NCBI RefSeq assembly: GCF_009711205.1
Contig: NZ_WMIG01000017.1
Coordinates: forward strand, 28,764 to 92,763
Direction: 5' to 3'
Source of the DNA: Paracoccus litorisediminis
GTDB lineage: Bacteria; Pseudomonadota; Alphaproteobacteria; Rhodobacterales; Rhodobacteraceae
Length of the DNA: 64,000 nucleotides
Shown here: positions 8,183 through 17,514 of the stretch, piece after piece
Layout of the letters: each line of letters starts with the position of its first letter
Numbering within the stretch: the first letter of the stretch is position 1
Position numbers and translations under genes: made by a program
The notes under the pieces: model-generated
Seen by the model: the letters and a program-made list of their open reading frames with translations, nothing else
Told to the model about the DNA's origin: nothing
Database searches by the model: none

Positions 8183-9219
8183 GCCCGCATCTTTTCGTCG
8201 ACCATGCGTTCCTCGGCGATCATTGCCTCGAGCTGGCGGCGGAAGCGCAGTTGGCCCGCATCGATGGATAGGTCGATATGGGGAGAGGTCTTGGTGGTCA
8301 TGCCGACCTGCACCTCGTTCAGTACGGCGCGGTCCTCTTCGAAGGCATGGCGGACGTCCTCGGACATCATCCGCGACAGATCCTCGTCGTCGGGGCGGAT
8401 ATTGCGCAGCTGGAACCAGTAATAGCGGGTCTCGGTTTCGGTCGTTGGCGTCATGAAGTTGTAGCTGTCCATGACGAAGGTCTTTTCATCCAGCGTCCCG
8501 TCCGGCCCGCCCGTACCCGCGGGGGTGAAGACAGCGCGGATCAGCGCGTGGCTGGGATAGCGCACCTCATAGTGCTGCAACCGGTCGCAGTTTCCGTCAA
8601 ACTCGACAATCTTCTTGTAGAAGGGCGCAGGTTCGACATCCATCATCCAGCGGTGGACAATGACGCCATTGTCGGTGCGCGTCACCTTCAGCGGCGCATC
8701 CTTGGTCGCGGCCTGCGCAAAGCTGCTTTCATGCACCCAGGCGACATGGGTCGGGTCCAGAAGATTGTCGCACATCAGCAGGTAGTTGCAATGCAGCTCC
8801 ATCGCGGCGCCACGATTGATGCCCCATTCCGGGCTGTCGAAATTCGGGATGTCGATGATGTCATCAGCATCGGCGATGGCCGCGTTGCCCATCCAGATCC
8901 AGACAAGGCCGTATTTTTCATGCACCGGATAGGGCCGCACCTTGGCCGCCGAGGGGATGCGCCCGCCACCCGGTGCCCAGACGCATTGACCGGCGCAATC
9001 GAATGTCAGGCCATGATAGCCGCATTCGACATTGTCGCCCTTGATCCGGCCCTTGGACAGCGGCAGCTTGCGATGCGGACAGGCATCTTCCAGCGCGATG
9101 ACTTCGTTCTGGCTGTTGCGATAGACGCAGATCTTTTCACCCAGAACGACGATCTGTTGCAGGCTGTGGGTGACCTCGTGACTCCAGGCCGCAACGTACC
9201 AGGCGTTCTTCAGAAACAT
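8179..9219 (-). CDS. Rieske non-heme iron oxygenase, VanA-like
   Basis: A 346-residue terminal oxygenase. The Rieske 2Fe-2S ligands are visible as Cys47-x-His49 and Cys66-x2-His69 (ACPHRKLP, ECGYHGL). The mononuclear iron site is in DNLLDPTHVAWVH. Size and sequence place it with vanillate demethylase VanA, dicamba demethylase and related O- or N-demethylases rather than large ring-dihydroxylating enzymes. Its gene is first in the minus-strand operon and overlaps the reductase gene by four bases. Next to an amino-acid-type transporter and a DAO-family oxidase, the likely role is oxidative removal of a methyl or similar group from an imported compound. The substrate itself is an inference I cannot narrow. 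Confidence 0.9.
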   Translation of the reverse strand: MFLKNAWYVAAWSHEVTHSLQQIVVLGEKICVYRNSQNEVIALEDACPHRKLPLSKGRIKGDNVECGYHGLTFDCAGQCVWAPGGGRIPSAAKVRPYPVHEKYGLVWIWMGNAAIADADDIIDIPNFDSPEWGINRGAAMELHCNYLLMCDNLLDPTHVAWVHESSFAQAATKDAPLKVTRTDNGVIVHRWMMDVEPAPFYKKIVEFDGNCDRLQHYEVRYPSHALIRAVFTPAGTGGPDGTLDEKTFVMDSYNFMTPTTETETRYYWFQLRNIRPDDEDLSRMMSEDVRHAFEEDRAVLNEVQVGMTTKTSPHIDLSIDAGQLRFRRQLEAMIAEERMVDEKMRA

Positions 9220-9306
9220 GGCTGCATCCTTCGTAGCTGTGTTCGGTGAAGCTTAGCGCCGCAGCCGCACAGGATAAGCGCAGAAGGAGTCGACAATCGT
9301 TTAGTT

Positions 9307-10230
9307 TTACTGTTGCGTCTGGTCTCGCAGCGGTTTGGTCACCTGCATCAACCAGTTCAGGAACTGGCGCGCGACGGGCTGATTCAGCGTCGTCTGGCCC
9401 CAGCAGACGAAATAGGGATCAGGCAGATAGAGCCGGTCGGGTGATAGCCGCACCAGTCGACCGGCCATCAGATCATCCTTGGCGAAGGACCACTGCGCCA
9501 GCACCGCACCTTGTCCCGCGCTCGCCGCTTCCAGCCCCATCCCCGAGGCGGAATAGACCGCGACATGACGCAGGGGTGGCGGATCGGTCGCAAGCTGCGT
9601 CTTGAACCAGTCGCGCCAATGCGGCTCGGTCGTGTATTGCGCGCCCCAATCGATGCCGACCAACAGCAGTCGCGACAACCCTTCGGCAGTGCGGGCTTCG
9701 GGGTGGCGGGAGAGGAACTCTGGCGAGGCGGCGGGGAAGCAGTAATCGGTGAAAAGTACGCGGGAATGTGTATAACGGCGTCCCACCTCGCCATAGGTCA
9801 GACGGAATGTGTGTTCCAGCATATGTGAATCGGGTTCGAGATCCTGTGCGATCAGCCGCAGCGTCGAATCCTGCGCCTCGGCCTGAAAGGCGGGCAGCAA
9901 TGGGTTCAGCCAACGCTGGAGCAGAGTGGGCAGGCAGGATATGGTCAGTTCCTGTGCCAGACGTTGTTCGGCGATGTAGTCCTGCGCCAGTGCGAAGCGT
10001 CCAAATCCCTGCGAAATCAGTTCGTGATAGCCGCGCGCGGCAGGGGTCAGGGCGGCGCGACGGCCGTCCTTGACCAGCAGCACCATGTCCAGGTGTTCCT
10101 CAAGCAGGCGCAGTTGCTGGCTGACCGCGCCCGGTGTCACATTCAGTTCCTGCGCCGTCGCAGTGATCGTGCCGAGGCGTCCGAAGACCTCGAAGATCTG
10201 CATCGCGCGCAATGGGGGAAGCTGCGCCAT
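9307..10230 (-). CDS. LysR-family transcriptional regulator (GcvA-like)
   Basis: A 307-residue LysR regulator of the GcvA subgroup. The winged-helix domain occupies residues 5-65 (LRAMQIFEVFGRLGTITATAQELNVTPGAVSQQ in spaced form shows the helix-turn-helix). A type-2 periplasmic-binding effector domain follows. It is transcribed towards the Rieske operon and divergently from the FAD oxidoreductase gene, with about 155 bases between the two starts, so it probably controls that gene and perhaps the whole catabolic cluster. The effector is likely the imported compound or a product of it; this is inference from position. Confidence 0.9.
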   Translation of the reverse strand: MAQLPPLRAMQIFEVFGRLGTITATAQELNVTPGAVSQQLRLLEEHLDMVLLVKDGRRAALTPAARGYHELISQGFGRFALAQDYIAEQRLAQELTISCLPTLLQRWLNPLLPAFQAEAQDSTLRLIAQDLEPDSHMLEHTFRLTYGEVGRRYTHSRVLFTDYCFPAASPEFLSRHPEARTAEGLSRLLLVGIDWGAQYTTEPHWRDWFKTQLATDPPPLRHVAVYSASGMGLEAASAGQGAVLAQWSFAKDDLMAGRLVRLSPDRLYLPDPYFVCWGQTTLNQPVARQFLNWLMQVTKPLRDQTQQ

Positions 10231-10387
10231 GGGACCCCGCTTGCTGGTCGTTAGTTTAGCTGGCCTGTCGCACCGGCAAGGCGAACTGATTTGCCCGCCC
10301 CGAAGGCCTGCCTATAGCATCGGCGAAGGCTTAGGCAACACGGCGCGACCAGTGGACTGTCTCGCTGTCACCAAGGGGAAACGGGCA

Positions 10388-11683
10388 ATGAAGCAGGTCG
10401 TCATCATCGGGGCAGGGATCATCGGCGGGGCGATCGCCTATGAAATGGCGAAGGCAGGTTGGGCGGTCACGGTTGTCGACAAGGCCCCCGAGGCTGGCTA
10501 TGGCTCCACCTCGAGTTCCTCGGCCGTGATCCGCATCAACTATTCGGTCATGGAAACCTGCGCCATGGCCCTGGAGGGCTGGACCTATTGGCGCGACTGG
10601 GCCGACTATGTCGATCTACCCGACGAACGCCCGCTCGCGGTCTACAAAGAGACCGGATCGCTGGTGATATTTTCCGGCGAGGGCACTGCAATGACCAAGG
10701 TCACCGAGATCATGGACCGGATCGGCGGGGTCTATGACCGCGTCGCGCCCGAGGGCATCCGCAACTATCTGCCCAAGGCCGACCTGCAATCATATGCTCC
10801 GGCCAAGCGCCTTGATCACCCCGATTTCGGGGAGCCGAACCCCGAGCAGGTCGGCGGCGCGGTCTTCTTTCATCAGGCGGGCTATGTGAGCGATCCGAAA
10901 CTGGCCGCACAGAATCTGCAATGGGCGGCCGAGCGCGAGGGCGCGGCGTTCCGCTTTCGCACCAAGGTGCAGGGGATCGAGACAGGGAACGGTCGCGTTT
11001 CGGGCGTCCGGCTGGAGGATGGGACGGTGCTGCCCGCCGATGTCGTGGTCAATGCGGCTGGGCCATGGTCGGCAGGGCTTAACCTTATGGCAGGTATCAC
11101 CGGCGACATGACCATCCGCAACCGCCCGAACCGTCAGGAGGTCGCCTATATTCCCGGTCCCGCAAATATGGATTACCGCCACGACGGCATCGTGATCGCT
11201 GATCTGGATGCCGAGTTCTACGCCCGCCCCGACCCGGTCGGCATCTGTGTCGGCTCGACCGATCCGGCCTGCGACGGACATGATTGGATCGAGGACCCGG
11301 ACGCGCTGGACACCCGCTTCACCGACCAGTGGACGACCATCGTGATGCGTGGGGCGATGCGTTTGCCTGAGATGCGCATTCCCGGTCAGGCAAGCGGGCT
11401 GGTGGCGCTTTACGACACTTCGGACGACTGGCTTCCGATCTATGACAGGACCAGCCTGCCCGGCTTCTACGTCGCCTGCGGGACATCCGGGAACCAGTTC
11501 AAGATGGCACCTGTCGTGGGCAAGTTGATGACTCACCTGATAACGGAATCCGAGGCCGGGCATGATCACGATGCCGAGGCTTTTAGTTTTCAGCTGGAGC
11601 GGACCGGCCGCGAGATCAACCTTGGCACCTATAGCCGAAAGCGCAAAATCAACGCCGAGTCGAGTTTCTCGGTCATGGGGTAG
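10388..11683 (+). CDS. FAD-dependent oxidoreductase of the DAO (amino-acid/amine oxidase) family
   Basis: The 431-residue product carries an N-terminal Rossmann FAD site (VVIIGAGIIGGAIAYEMAKAG, residues 3-23 in effect) and a C-terminal GTSGNQFKMAP block that closes the flavin pocket. The fold is that of sarcosine, glycine or D-amino-acid oxidases/dehydrogenases. The ATG at 10388 begins right at the FAD motif and is preceded by AAGGGG; upstream in-frame codons lack family sequence. It is divergent from a LysR regulator and next to a Rieske demethylase-type operon. A plausible pathway is stepwise N-demethylation or deamination of an N-methylated amino-acid-like substrate, but this rests on context only. 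Confidence 0.9.
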   Translation: MKQVVIIGAGIIGGAIAYEMAKAGWAVTVVDKAPEAGYGSTSSSSAVIRINYSVMETCAMALEGWTYWRDWADYVDLPDERPLAVYKETGSLVIFSGEGTAMTKVTEIMDRIGGVYDRVAPEGIRNYLPKADLQSYAPAKRLDHPDFGEPNPEQVGGAVFFHQAGYVSDPKLAAQNLQWAAEREGAAFRFRTKVQGIETGNGRVSGVRLEDGTVLPADVVVNAAGPWSAGLNLMAGITGDMTIRNRPNRQEVAYIPGPANMDYRHDGIVIADLDAEFYARPDPVGICVGSTDPACDGHDWIEDPDALDTRFTDQWTTIVMRGAMRLPEMRIPGQASGLVALYDTSDDWLPIYDRTSLPGFYVACGTSGNQFKMAPVVGKLMTHLITESEAGHDHDAEAFSFQLERTGREINLGTYSRKRKINAESSFSVMG

Positions 11684-11973
11684 TGAGTATTGGAAGCGAT
11701 CAATTCGCGGGAGCTGCGGCGCTCAATGGCGTAGCGGCGGGTCAGGCGATATAGGGCTGCGCGTATCCCGACCATCGTGTCGCTTCTATGTTGATTTCCA
11801 CCGGAACGTGATCCGGTTTTCCACCGCGAGGCTCTGGATCACTTTTGCTGTTATAGAGGGTAGGCCTTCTCCGTTTCATTAGGAGGGACGCGCCATGTCG
11901 GGTCGATTTCAAACTGCGAGCCTTGCACCAGAGTTAGTGTCCGAGTTGATGGTGTAATTTCCTTGGCTCTACC
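11684..11973. other. Non-coding junction before the IS256 remnant
   Basis: About 290 bases with no convincing gene. The end nearest the insertion sequence repeats the octamer GGTGTAAT at 11951 and 11974, the latter being the element's terminal repeat. The rest may be debris of another element, but I cannot name it. Confidence 0.4.
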
Positions 11974-13248
11974 GGTGTAATCTGGGGTGGCCATCGCGGC
12001 GTATGATCGAGGTGGAGTTTCAACGCTTCAACCACGTGCCATACGGAGCCCCCGATGACGAAGACCAGAATGGATCTGTCCGAGCTTCTGGCAAAGCACG
12101 ATCAGGGAGAACTTCTACGCAGCATCGCCGAGGCGGTGTTGCAGTTGATCATGGAAGCCGATGTTGACGGCCTGCTTGGCGCCGGTCGGCACGAACGTAG
12201 CGGCGAGCGCACGATCTGGCGCAACGGGTAGCGAGAAAGCCTGCTCGATACCCGTTTGGGCACGCTGAACCTGAAGCTGCCGAAGCCGCGGCAGGGCAGC
12301 TATTTACCCGGCTTTCTTGAAGCCCGCGAAACCTCCGAGCAGGCGCTGGTGGCGGTGATCCAAGAGGCCTGGATCGGCGGAGTATCGACACGCCGCGTCG
12401 ACGACCTCATCCAGGCCATGGGGCTGAGCGGGATCTCGAAGAGCATGGTGTCCAAGCTCTGCAAGGATGTCGATGAGCGGGTCGGCGAGTTCTTGAACCG
12501 CCCGCTCATCGGCGAAGGACCCTATGTCTGGCTGGACGCCACCTAATCTCAGGCAACGGCAGTGCGGATGGATCGTGTCGGTCGCGGCCATAATCGCTGT
12601 GGCCGCAAATACCGAAGGGCGCAGGGAAATCATCGGCCTTGGCATAGGCCCTTCAGAGGAGGAAATCTTCTGGACTGATTTCCTGCGTTCTTTGCGCAGC
12701 CGAGGTCTCGATGGCGTCAGGCTGGTCATCAGCGACGCCCATGCAGGCCTCAAGGCTGCCATTGCCCACGTGTTAGAAGCGACTTGGCATCGTTGCAGGG
12801 TGCATTGGATGCGCAATGCCTTGACGCATGTCTCCAAGGGTCAGCACACGGTTGTGGCTGCGGCAATCCGCTAGATTTGCGATCAGCCCGATCGCGTTCA
12901 TGCCTCCGAGATCTGGCCCAAGCTCGCGGACCTGATGGACGAGAGCGAAGATGATGTCTTGGCCTACATGACCTTCCCTCGACGGCACCGCAGCCCAAAT
13001 CCCATCGAGCGTCTGAACAAGGGGGTGAAACGACGCGCCGATGTGGTCGGGATCTTTCCGAACGAGGCTTCAATCATGCGCCTCATTGGAGCCGTGCTGT
13101 TCGAACAGAACGACGAATGGAAAACGGCCCGCCGCTACATGATGGTCGAGGCCTTCGCGCAGATCGACAAAGAGGAGATCGACCCCATCCTCAGCATCAC
13201 CACGAAAGGCGCCTGATCATGACCTCCGGCCACCCCGAAATTTACACC
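11974..13248 (+). mobile_element. Remnant IS256 (Mutator) family insertion sequence
   Basis: Imperfect terminal inverted repeats can be seen: GGTGTAATCTGGGGTGGCC at 11974-11992, matched by the reverse complement of 13228-13248. They enclose a decayed IS256-family transposase gene. The roughly 1.28-kb length fits the family slightly shortened by internal deletions. The ends still match well, so it could be mobilised only if an intact relative supplied transposase. Confidence 0.75.
12055..13216 (+). pseudogene. IS256-family transposase, multiply broken
   Basis: The reading begins at ATG 12055 with the family N-terminus (ELLAKHDQGELLRSI). It hits an in-frame TAG at 12229 and resumes in the same frame (STRRVDDLIQAMGLSGISKS, spaced motif). 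It stops at 12544 just before the first catalytic Asp region, then continues one frame over (LVISDAHAGLKAAI, HRCRVHWMRNAL). A second TAG lies at 12872. About a dozen residues are missing before WPKLADLMDE, and a few more are missing before NPIERLNKGVKRRADVVGIFPNE. The conserved C-terminal block ends at 13216. With two stops, a frameshift and deletions the transposase is inactive. Confidence 0.85.
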
Positions 13249-13296
13249 GCCTTGACGGACGTGCCTTGCCCCAGAAGGTTTGCAGTCGTTTTGGTG

Positions 13297-13440
13297 CAGA
13301 GCCAGGAGAGGACGGTTGAGATCTCTCTGCATTCACGGTGGGTTATTGGCTGCTGCCCTGATTGTGGCCAGCCAAGCCGCCGGGTTCAAAGCCGATATCT
13401 TCGCTGCCCATCGGACTTTCCCTTACGAGGCGACGAGATA
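13297..13440 (+). pseudogene. ISL3-family transposase N-terminal zinc-ribbon fragment
   Basis: A short frame carries CCPDCGQPSRRVQSRYLR, the zinc-ribbon start typical of ISL3-family transposases, followed by SDFPLRGDEI. The remainder of the transposase is absent. The frame passes directly into the IS110-type sequence at about 13441, so an IS110 element or a deletion has replaced the rest. It lies immediately after the right end of the IS256 remnant. Confidence 0.6.
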
Positions 13441-13812
13441 ACGCGGCGGTTGATGGCAATGCCCGGCATCGGTGTGGTGACAGCCTAGATTTTCCAGCAC
13501 ACGATCGATGATCCGTCCCGCTTCCGAAGTGCGGCGTCGGTGGGCGCATATTTGGGCCTGACACCGAAGCGAAATAAATCAGGTGAAAAGGACACCACTG
13601 GCCATGTTTTCCGACGGGTGACGTCCCTTTGCGCGCCAGCCTCGTCGAGGCTGCCAGCGTGTTGCTGCATCGGACAAAACGCTGGTGCGCGCTGAAGGGC
13701 CTGGGGGTTTCGATTGGCCAAACGCAATGGCATAAGGTGCAGGTCGCGGTGGCGCGAAAGCTCGCTGTCATCTTGCACTGCATCTGGGTCGACGGCACCT
13801 CATTCGAATAGG
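13441..13812 (+). pseudogene. IS110-family transposase C-terminal (Transposase_20) fragment
   Basis: It starts with RRLMAMPGIGVVTA, the helix-hairpin-helix that opens the IS110 C-terminal domain, then meets a TAG at 13486. It goes on with FRSAASVGAYLGLTPKRNKSG, changes frame near 13630 and ends with the family's EAASVLLHRTKRWCALKGLG and VAVARKLAVILHCIWVDGT. The N-terminal DEDD catalytic domain is missing here, although an N-terminal piece of such an element occurs near 34.2-34.55 kb on the other strand. Confidence 0.8.
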
Positions 13813-14101
13813 GCAAGGAGCCGACCTGACCCTTAACGCGACCTCGAGATCGCAGGCCTGACGCCAGACCTGTGATGTCGCGCCGGGATGGTGGTTGCGG
13901 TGACCTCGTTCAATCGGCCGCGGCCTGAAGAACCGCGCTGCGCATGTTGAGGCGTGCGGCCCGAACATCATCATGAGGCAATGACCTCGAAAAGGGCTGA
14001 AAACAGGATTGACTTGGACCCGCAACTAAAGGGTCGATTGACATGAGATCTTTCATGGGATGCTTCAGTGAATTTCACGGGGATTGCATGCGACCAGACG
14101 A
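13813..14101. other. Non-coding end of the IS110 remnant
   Basis: About 290 bases between the IS110 transposase tail and the first esterase gene. No gene is seen; it most likely contains the right end of the IS110-type element plus the 3' untranslated end of the esterase transcript. Confidence 0.4.
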
Positions 14102-15838
14102 TCAGTCGGCCAGAAGATCGCCCTCGGTCATGCCGATGCCGTCCAGAATGCGGGTTCGCATATAGCGGTCTCGGCTTGGGTATAGGGTTTCGGTGCGCAT
14201 CTCTGCCTCACCATCATGCAGGCGAAGAAACTGTCCGCCGGCGCCGGGCGTGACCTGCCCCCAATGTGGCACGGTGTTTCCGTTCGGGTCGCCCGTCTTG
14301 ATGAAATTGGCCAGATAGGTGACGGCCACTTCCTTCATCCGCAGGTCCGGGTCGGTCCAAGGGCGCTGGTTGGCGTCATTTTGCCTGAGAGAGCCATTGA
14401 AATACCAGTTATCGGCGCTGTGATAGGCCCGCCGAAACCCCTGATCCTTCCCGGGTGGCCAATGATCGAAATAGTACAGGTAGACATTGGCATCGGAATG
14501 CGCCTTGGCGTGTTCTGCCCCCAGTTTGACATACTGGAACATGTAGTCGTTGAGCATGCGCAACGAGAGGCGGTAAGCCTCGCGCGCATCATCCGTGGCA
14601 TAGAGCGGGAAGACAGCCTCATCGACATTGCCCGCCTGATGCGGGCGGACGGCAGCAAGCATGGCCTTGTGCTGGTCCTCGGTGCTGAGGTCCAGATCAT
14701 TGGGGCGCAGTCCTGTATATTCGTCCGCGGTCTGTCCGATCATGATATCAAGCCCGTCGAAGTCTTTGGGTTGCAGCAAGTTCACGGAATCCTCGGTGAA
14801 GGTATAGCCGTCGACCGTGTAGAATTGGTTCGTGGCTACAGCCCCGGCGAGAGCCGAGTAAAGCGATGCCTTGCCATCCTTCCAGGGCGCCAGCCAGGTC
14901 TCGGCCGGGATGGCGCGCAGATCCGTCAGGCTCATCGCTTTGTCGAAGGTCTTTGCAATGGCATCACGGTTCTGAGCGGACTTTTCTTCGTATGAGACGA
15001 CCTTGCCCGGCAGAAATCCCGTGAAGCTGGATTGGATGAAGGCCCGCTTGAACAATCCCTTTGCCAGCGGGCTGCGCAGTAGCGCAACGGTGTTCTCTCC
15101 TCCGGCGGATTGTCCGCCAATGGTTACACTGGCGGGGTCACCGCCGAACTGCTCGATATTGCCGCGAATCCATTTCAGCGCATCGACAAGATCCAGAATG
15201 CCGAAATTGCCTTTCGGCCCGTCAGGGTTCTCGACAGCCATCTCGGGCAGTGACAGCCACGCAGGCGCTCCGAGGCGGTATTGGACGGAAACCACGACCA
15301 CGCCGCGCGCCGCAAGTTCGGCGGGGTAGAGGTCCTGCATTGCACTTGCCCCGACGCGGTTCGCACCGCCATGGATCAGCATATAGACCGGTAGCCTTTG
15401 CCCGGTGGTCTCGGCTGGGGTCCAGATCGAAAGGTTCAGGCCGTCATCGGTTGCCGGAGCCGCGCTGAATTCGTTCGGTTGGTCCTGCAATATCTGGTCA
15501 CCCCAGTGATCGGCGACCAAAACGTCTGGCCAGGGGGTCACGGGTGGGGCGGGTTTCCAGCGATTTTCTCCGCCCACATTGCCGGCATAGGGAATGCCGA
15601 GAAATTGGTTCACGCCAGCAATGTCGCTGGGAACGCCTCTGACGGAGCCGCCAGTGACTTGCGCTTCGGCAATAGGCAGCGCCTGGGCCGTGGATGCTGC
15701 AAGGATGAATGCGGCAGAGAATACGCCACGACGAGGCCATGCGCCAAGCTGACCGAGCAAGCTTTTGGGGTTCAATTGGGGCTCCTTCGCTGGATGGGCG
15801 CTGAGTTTGGTCGATGCGTCGGAAAGGGCAGTCGCCAT
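14102..15838 (-). CDS. Exported type-B carboxylesterase (first of three)
   Basis: A 578-residue alpha/beta hydrolase of the carboxylesterase/para-nitrobenzyl esterase family. A long N-terminus with a PRRGVFSAAF patch and a hydrophobic stretch ending AQA suggests export, possibly by Tat. Family blocks follow: FLGIPYA, the oxyanion region LPVYMLIHGGANRVG, and the nucleophile elbow GGQSAGG with Ser244. A catalytic Glu and His are expected further on (an AYHSADNWY-type segment is present). It hydrolyses ester bonds, probably in the periplasm. It is one of three non-identical paralogues arranged head to tail on the minus strand; the arrangement points to gene duplication with divergence towards different esters. 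Confidence 0.88.
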   Translation of the reverse strand: MATALSDASTKLSAHPAKEPQLNPKSLLGQLGAWPRRGVFSAAFILAASTAQALPIAEAQVTGGSVRGVPSDIAGVNQFLGIPYAGNVGGENRWKPAPPVTPWPDVLVADHWGDQILQDQPNEFSAAPATDDGLNLSIWTPAETTGQRLPVYMLIHGGANRVGASAMQDLYPAELAARGVVVVSVQYRLGAPAWLSLPEMAVENPDGPKGNFGILDLVDALKWIRGNIEQFGGDPASVTIGGQSAGGENTVALLRSPLAKGLFKRAFIQSSFTGFLPGKVVSYEEKSAQNRDAIAKTFDKAMSLTDLRAIPAETWLAPWKDGKASLYSALAGAVATNQFYTVDGYTFTEDSVNLLQPKDFDGLDIMIGQTADEYTGLRPNDLDLSTEDQHKAMLAAVRPHQAGNVDEAVFPLYATDDAREAYRLSLRMLNDYMFQYVKLGAEHAKAHSDANVYLYYFDHWPPGKDQGFRRAYHSADNWYFNGSLRQNDANQRPWTDPDLRMKEVAVTYLANFIKTGDPNGNTVPHWGQVTPGAGGQFLRLHDGEAEMRTETLYPSRDRYMRTRILDGIGMTEGDLLAD

Positions 15839-15925
15839 GAGAATATTGAATGTGATGGTTTCAGTTATGCTGATTGGGTATGTGATTGCCTGCCGCTGAA
15901 TTGCATGGGCGGCAGGCGTTTCGGC

Positions 15926-17458
15926 TTATTGGTAAAGCGCGCAGTTATGGGCCTGCGCATAGGCCGCATCGTCCTGAAGTTCAGTCTTTCCGCTTTCGAG
16001 GAAACGAATGCGTTGTGCCGAGCCTTCGGCATAGGCGGGCCAACCGGTCATCGGGGACCCGTCCCCCAATGCGGTCCAATAGCCGGTCATTGCGTCGGCG
16101 GTCTTGCGTTGGTCGTCCGAGAGTTGGCCAGAAATCAGCGTCTCCCAGACATAGGGCAATTCCGCGCTATGGCCCGTACCGATGGGGAAGGATTTCGGGA
16201 TCGTCATATAGGGGCGGTCGGGGGCAGTCTCGTCGCCAAATTCATAGAGGTAGAGCGGCACATGACGGCCAAGGTCACCGATGAACGGAGCGATCGCGCA
16301 TGCACCGGAATCGGTGTCGATATCGGCCTTGGCCTTGCCCGGCGCGATATCCGCCGACGCCGAATACGCTGCCAGCAGTTTATCGGCGCGGTCCGGGTAT
16401 TGTTTGCGAACATAGGATTCGTAACTGTCCCGAGAGATCGGCTGCAGCAGAAGGTCGTTGCCCTCATACGTCGCCGCCGCTCGTTCGTTGCGTGTGTGAC
16501 CAAAGATCACCGGCACCTTGTTGAACTGACCGGAAGCAATGGCCTCCTTGACCGGAACGGGCATTGCGCTGCCGCCCCAGGTCTGAGGCCAGCCGACGCC
16601 CGAGGTTTTCTGGGCAGCGATAATCTCGGCCGACGTTGCTTCGCGAAGACAGGCAAGGCGGTTTTCAGTCTTGTCGCAGCCAAGGGCCGCCACGAATTTC
16701 CCGCTATTGGCGATGGCCTCGTCCTTTGGCGTCATCGGACAGTCGCGTCCGCTTTGGACGATGGCCGCCGAGAATAGTCCCGCCGCGGTTGGTGAGCCCA
16801 GAAGCCAGCAGACACCTCGGGCGCCCGCTGATTGCCCCGCGATGGTCACTCGTTTCGGATCGCCACCGAAGGCCGAGATGTTCTTTTGGACCCAGCGCAG
16901 GGCTTCAGCCCGGTCAAGATCGCCATAGTCCCCACTGCTTTTGCCGTCGCTGGATTCCGCCTCCAGTTCGGGCAGAGCAAGAAAGCCGAGAGCGCCCAAC
17001 CGATAGTTCACGGTGACAACGACATGCCCGGAACGCGCCAATCCTTTGGGGTCCCAGTCCACCTTGGAGCCATTCAGCGATCCGCCGCCGTGAAAGCCCA
17101 CGATCACTGGCAGGTTTTTCGGGTTCGATTGTGGGGCATAGACGCTAAGGGAAAGGCAATCCTCGTTCCAGCTGGCCGGATATCCGGGGCGCCAGAAGAC
17201 CGCCGCCTGAACGCATTCCGCACCGGGATCACTGGCCTGAAAGGGGGTGTTGAATGGTTTTCGCGCGACCGGAGGCGCCCATCGCAGATCGCCGACAGGA
17301 GCCTCGGCATAGGGAATGCCTTGAAACAGCGACAACCCGTCAACTTCTGTCCCGATGATCGAACCCGCCGGGCTCTCGACCTCCGCAGCCAAAAGGGGCG
17401 TCGCGCAAACAAGCATGCAGAGGCCAGCTGCCTTGGGCAGGTATTTGAACTTATCCAT
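15926..17458 (-). CDS. Exported type-B carboxylesterase (second of three)
   Basis: A 510-residue enzyme of the same family as its neighbours. A Sec signal peptide covers about residues 1-24 (ends LLAAEV). The blocks LFQGIPYAEAPVGDLRWAPP, EDCLSLSVYAP, VIVGFHGGGSLNG and GQSAGARG with nucleophile Ser210 are all present, as are two cysteine pairs expected in secreted members. A GTGHSAELPYVW segment near residue 425 carries the likely catalytic His. The gene lies between the other two esterases with gaps of 56 and 87 bases, and a hairpin separates it from the upstream copy. It should act on carboxylic esters outside the cytoplasm; the natural substrate is unknown. Confidence 0.9.
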   Translation of the reverse strand: MDKFKYLPKAAGLCMLVCATPLLAAEVESPAGSIIGTEVDGLSLFQGIPYAEAPVGDLRWAPPVARKPFNTPFQASDPGAECVQAAVFWRPGYPASWNEDCLSLSVYAPQSNPKNLPVIVGFHGGGSLNGSKVDWDPKGLARSGHVVVTVNYRLGALGFLALPELEAESSDGKSSGDYGDLDRAEALRWVQKNISAFGGDPKRVTIAGQSAGARGVCWLLGSPTAAGLFSAAIVQSGRDCPMTPKDEAIANSGKFVAALGCDKTENRLACLREATSAEIIAAQKTSGVGWPQTWGGSAMPVPVKEAIASGQFNKVPVIFGHTRNERAAATYEGNDLLLQPISRDSYESYVRKQYPDRADKLLAAYSASADIAPGKAKADIDTDSGACAIAPFIGDLGRHVPLYLYEFGDETAPDRPYMTIPKSFPIGTGHSAELPYVWETLISGQLSDDQRKTADAMTGYWTALGDGSPMTGWPAYAEGSAQRIRFLESGKTELQDDAAYAQAHNCALYQ

Positions 17459-17477
17459 GATTTCCCCTGAATGAGTA

Positions 17478-17503
17478 GGGCGAAGTGCAGTGTCACTTCG
17501 CCC
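17478..17503 (-). terminator. Hairpin between the third and second esterase genes
   Basis: A perfect 10-bp inverted repeat (GGGCGAAGTG / CACTTCGCCC) with a 6-base loop fills the 56-base gap between the two genes. It has no strong U-run, so it may attenuate readthrough or protect the upstream message rather than fully stop transcription. Confidence 0.6.
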
Positions 17504-17514
17504 GGATGCCGGGA

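Noticed and set aside
6614..8422. A 602-codon open frame on the plus strand.
   Set aside because: It lies opposite the fused peptidase-ATPase, reductase and Rieske genes and has no family-like sequence; it is a shadow of high-GC coding DNA.
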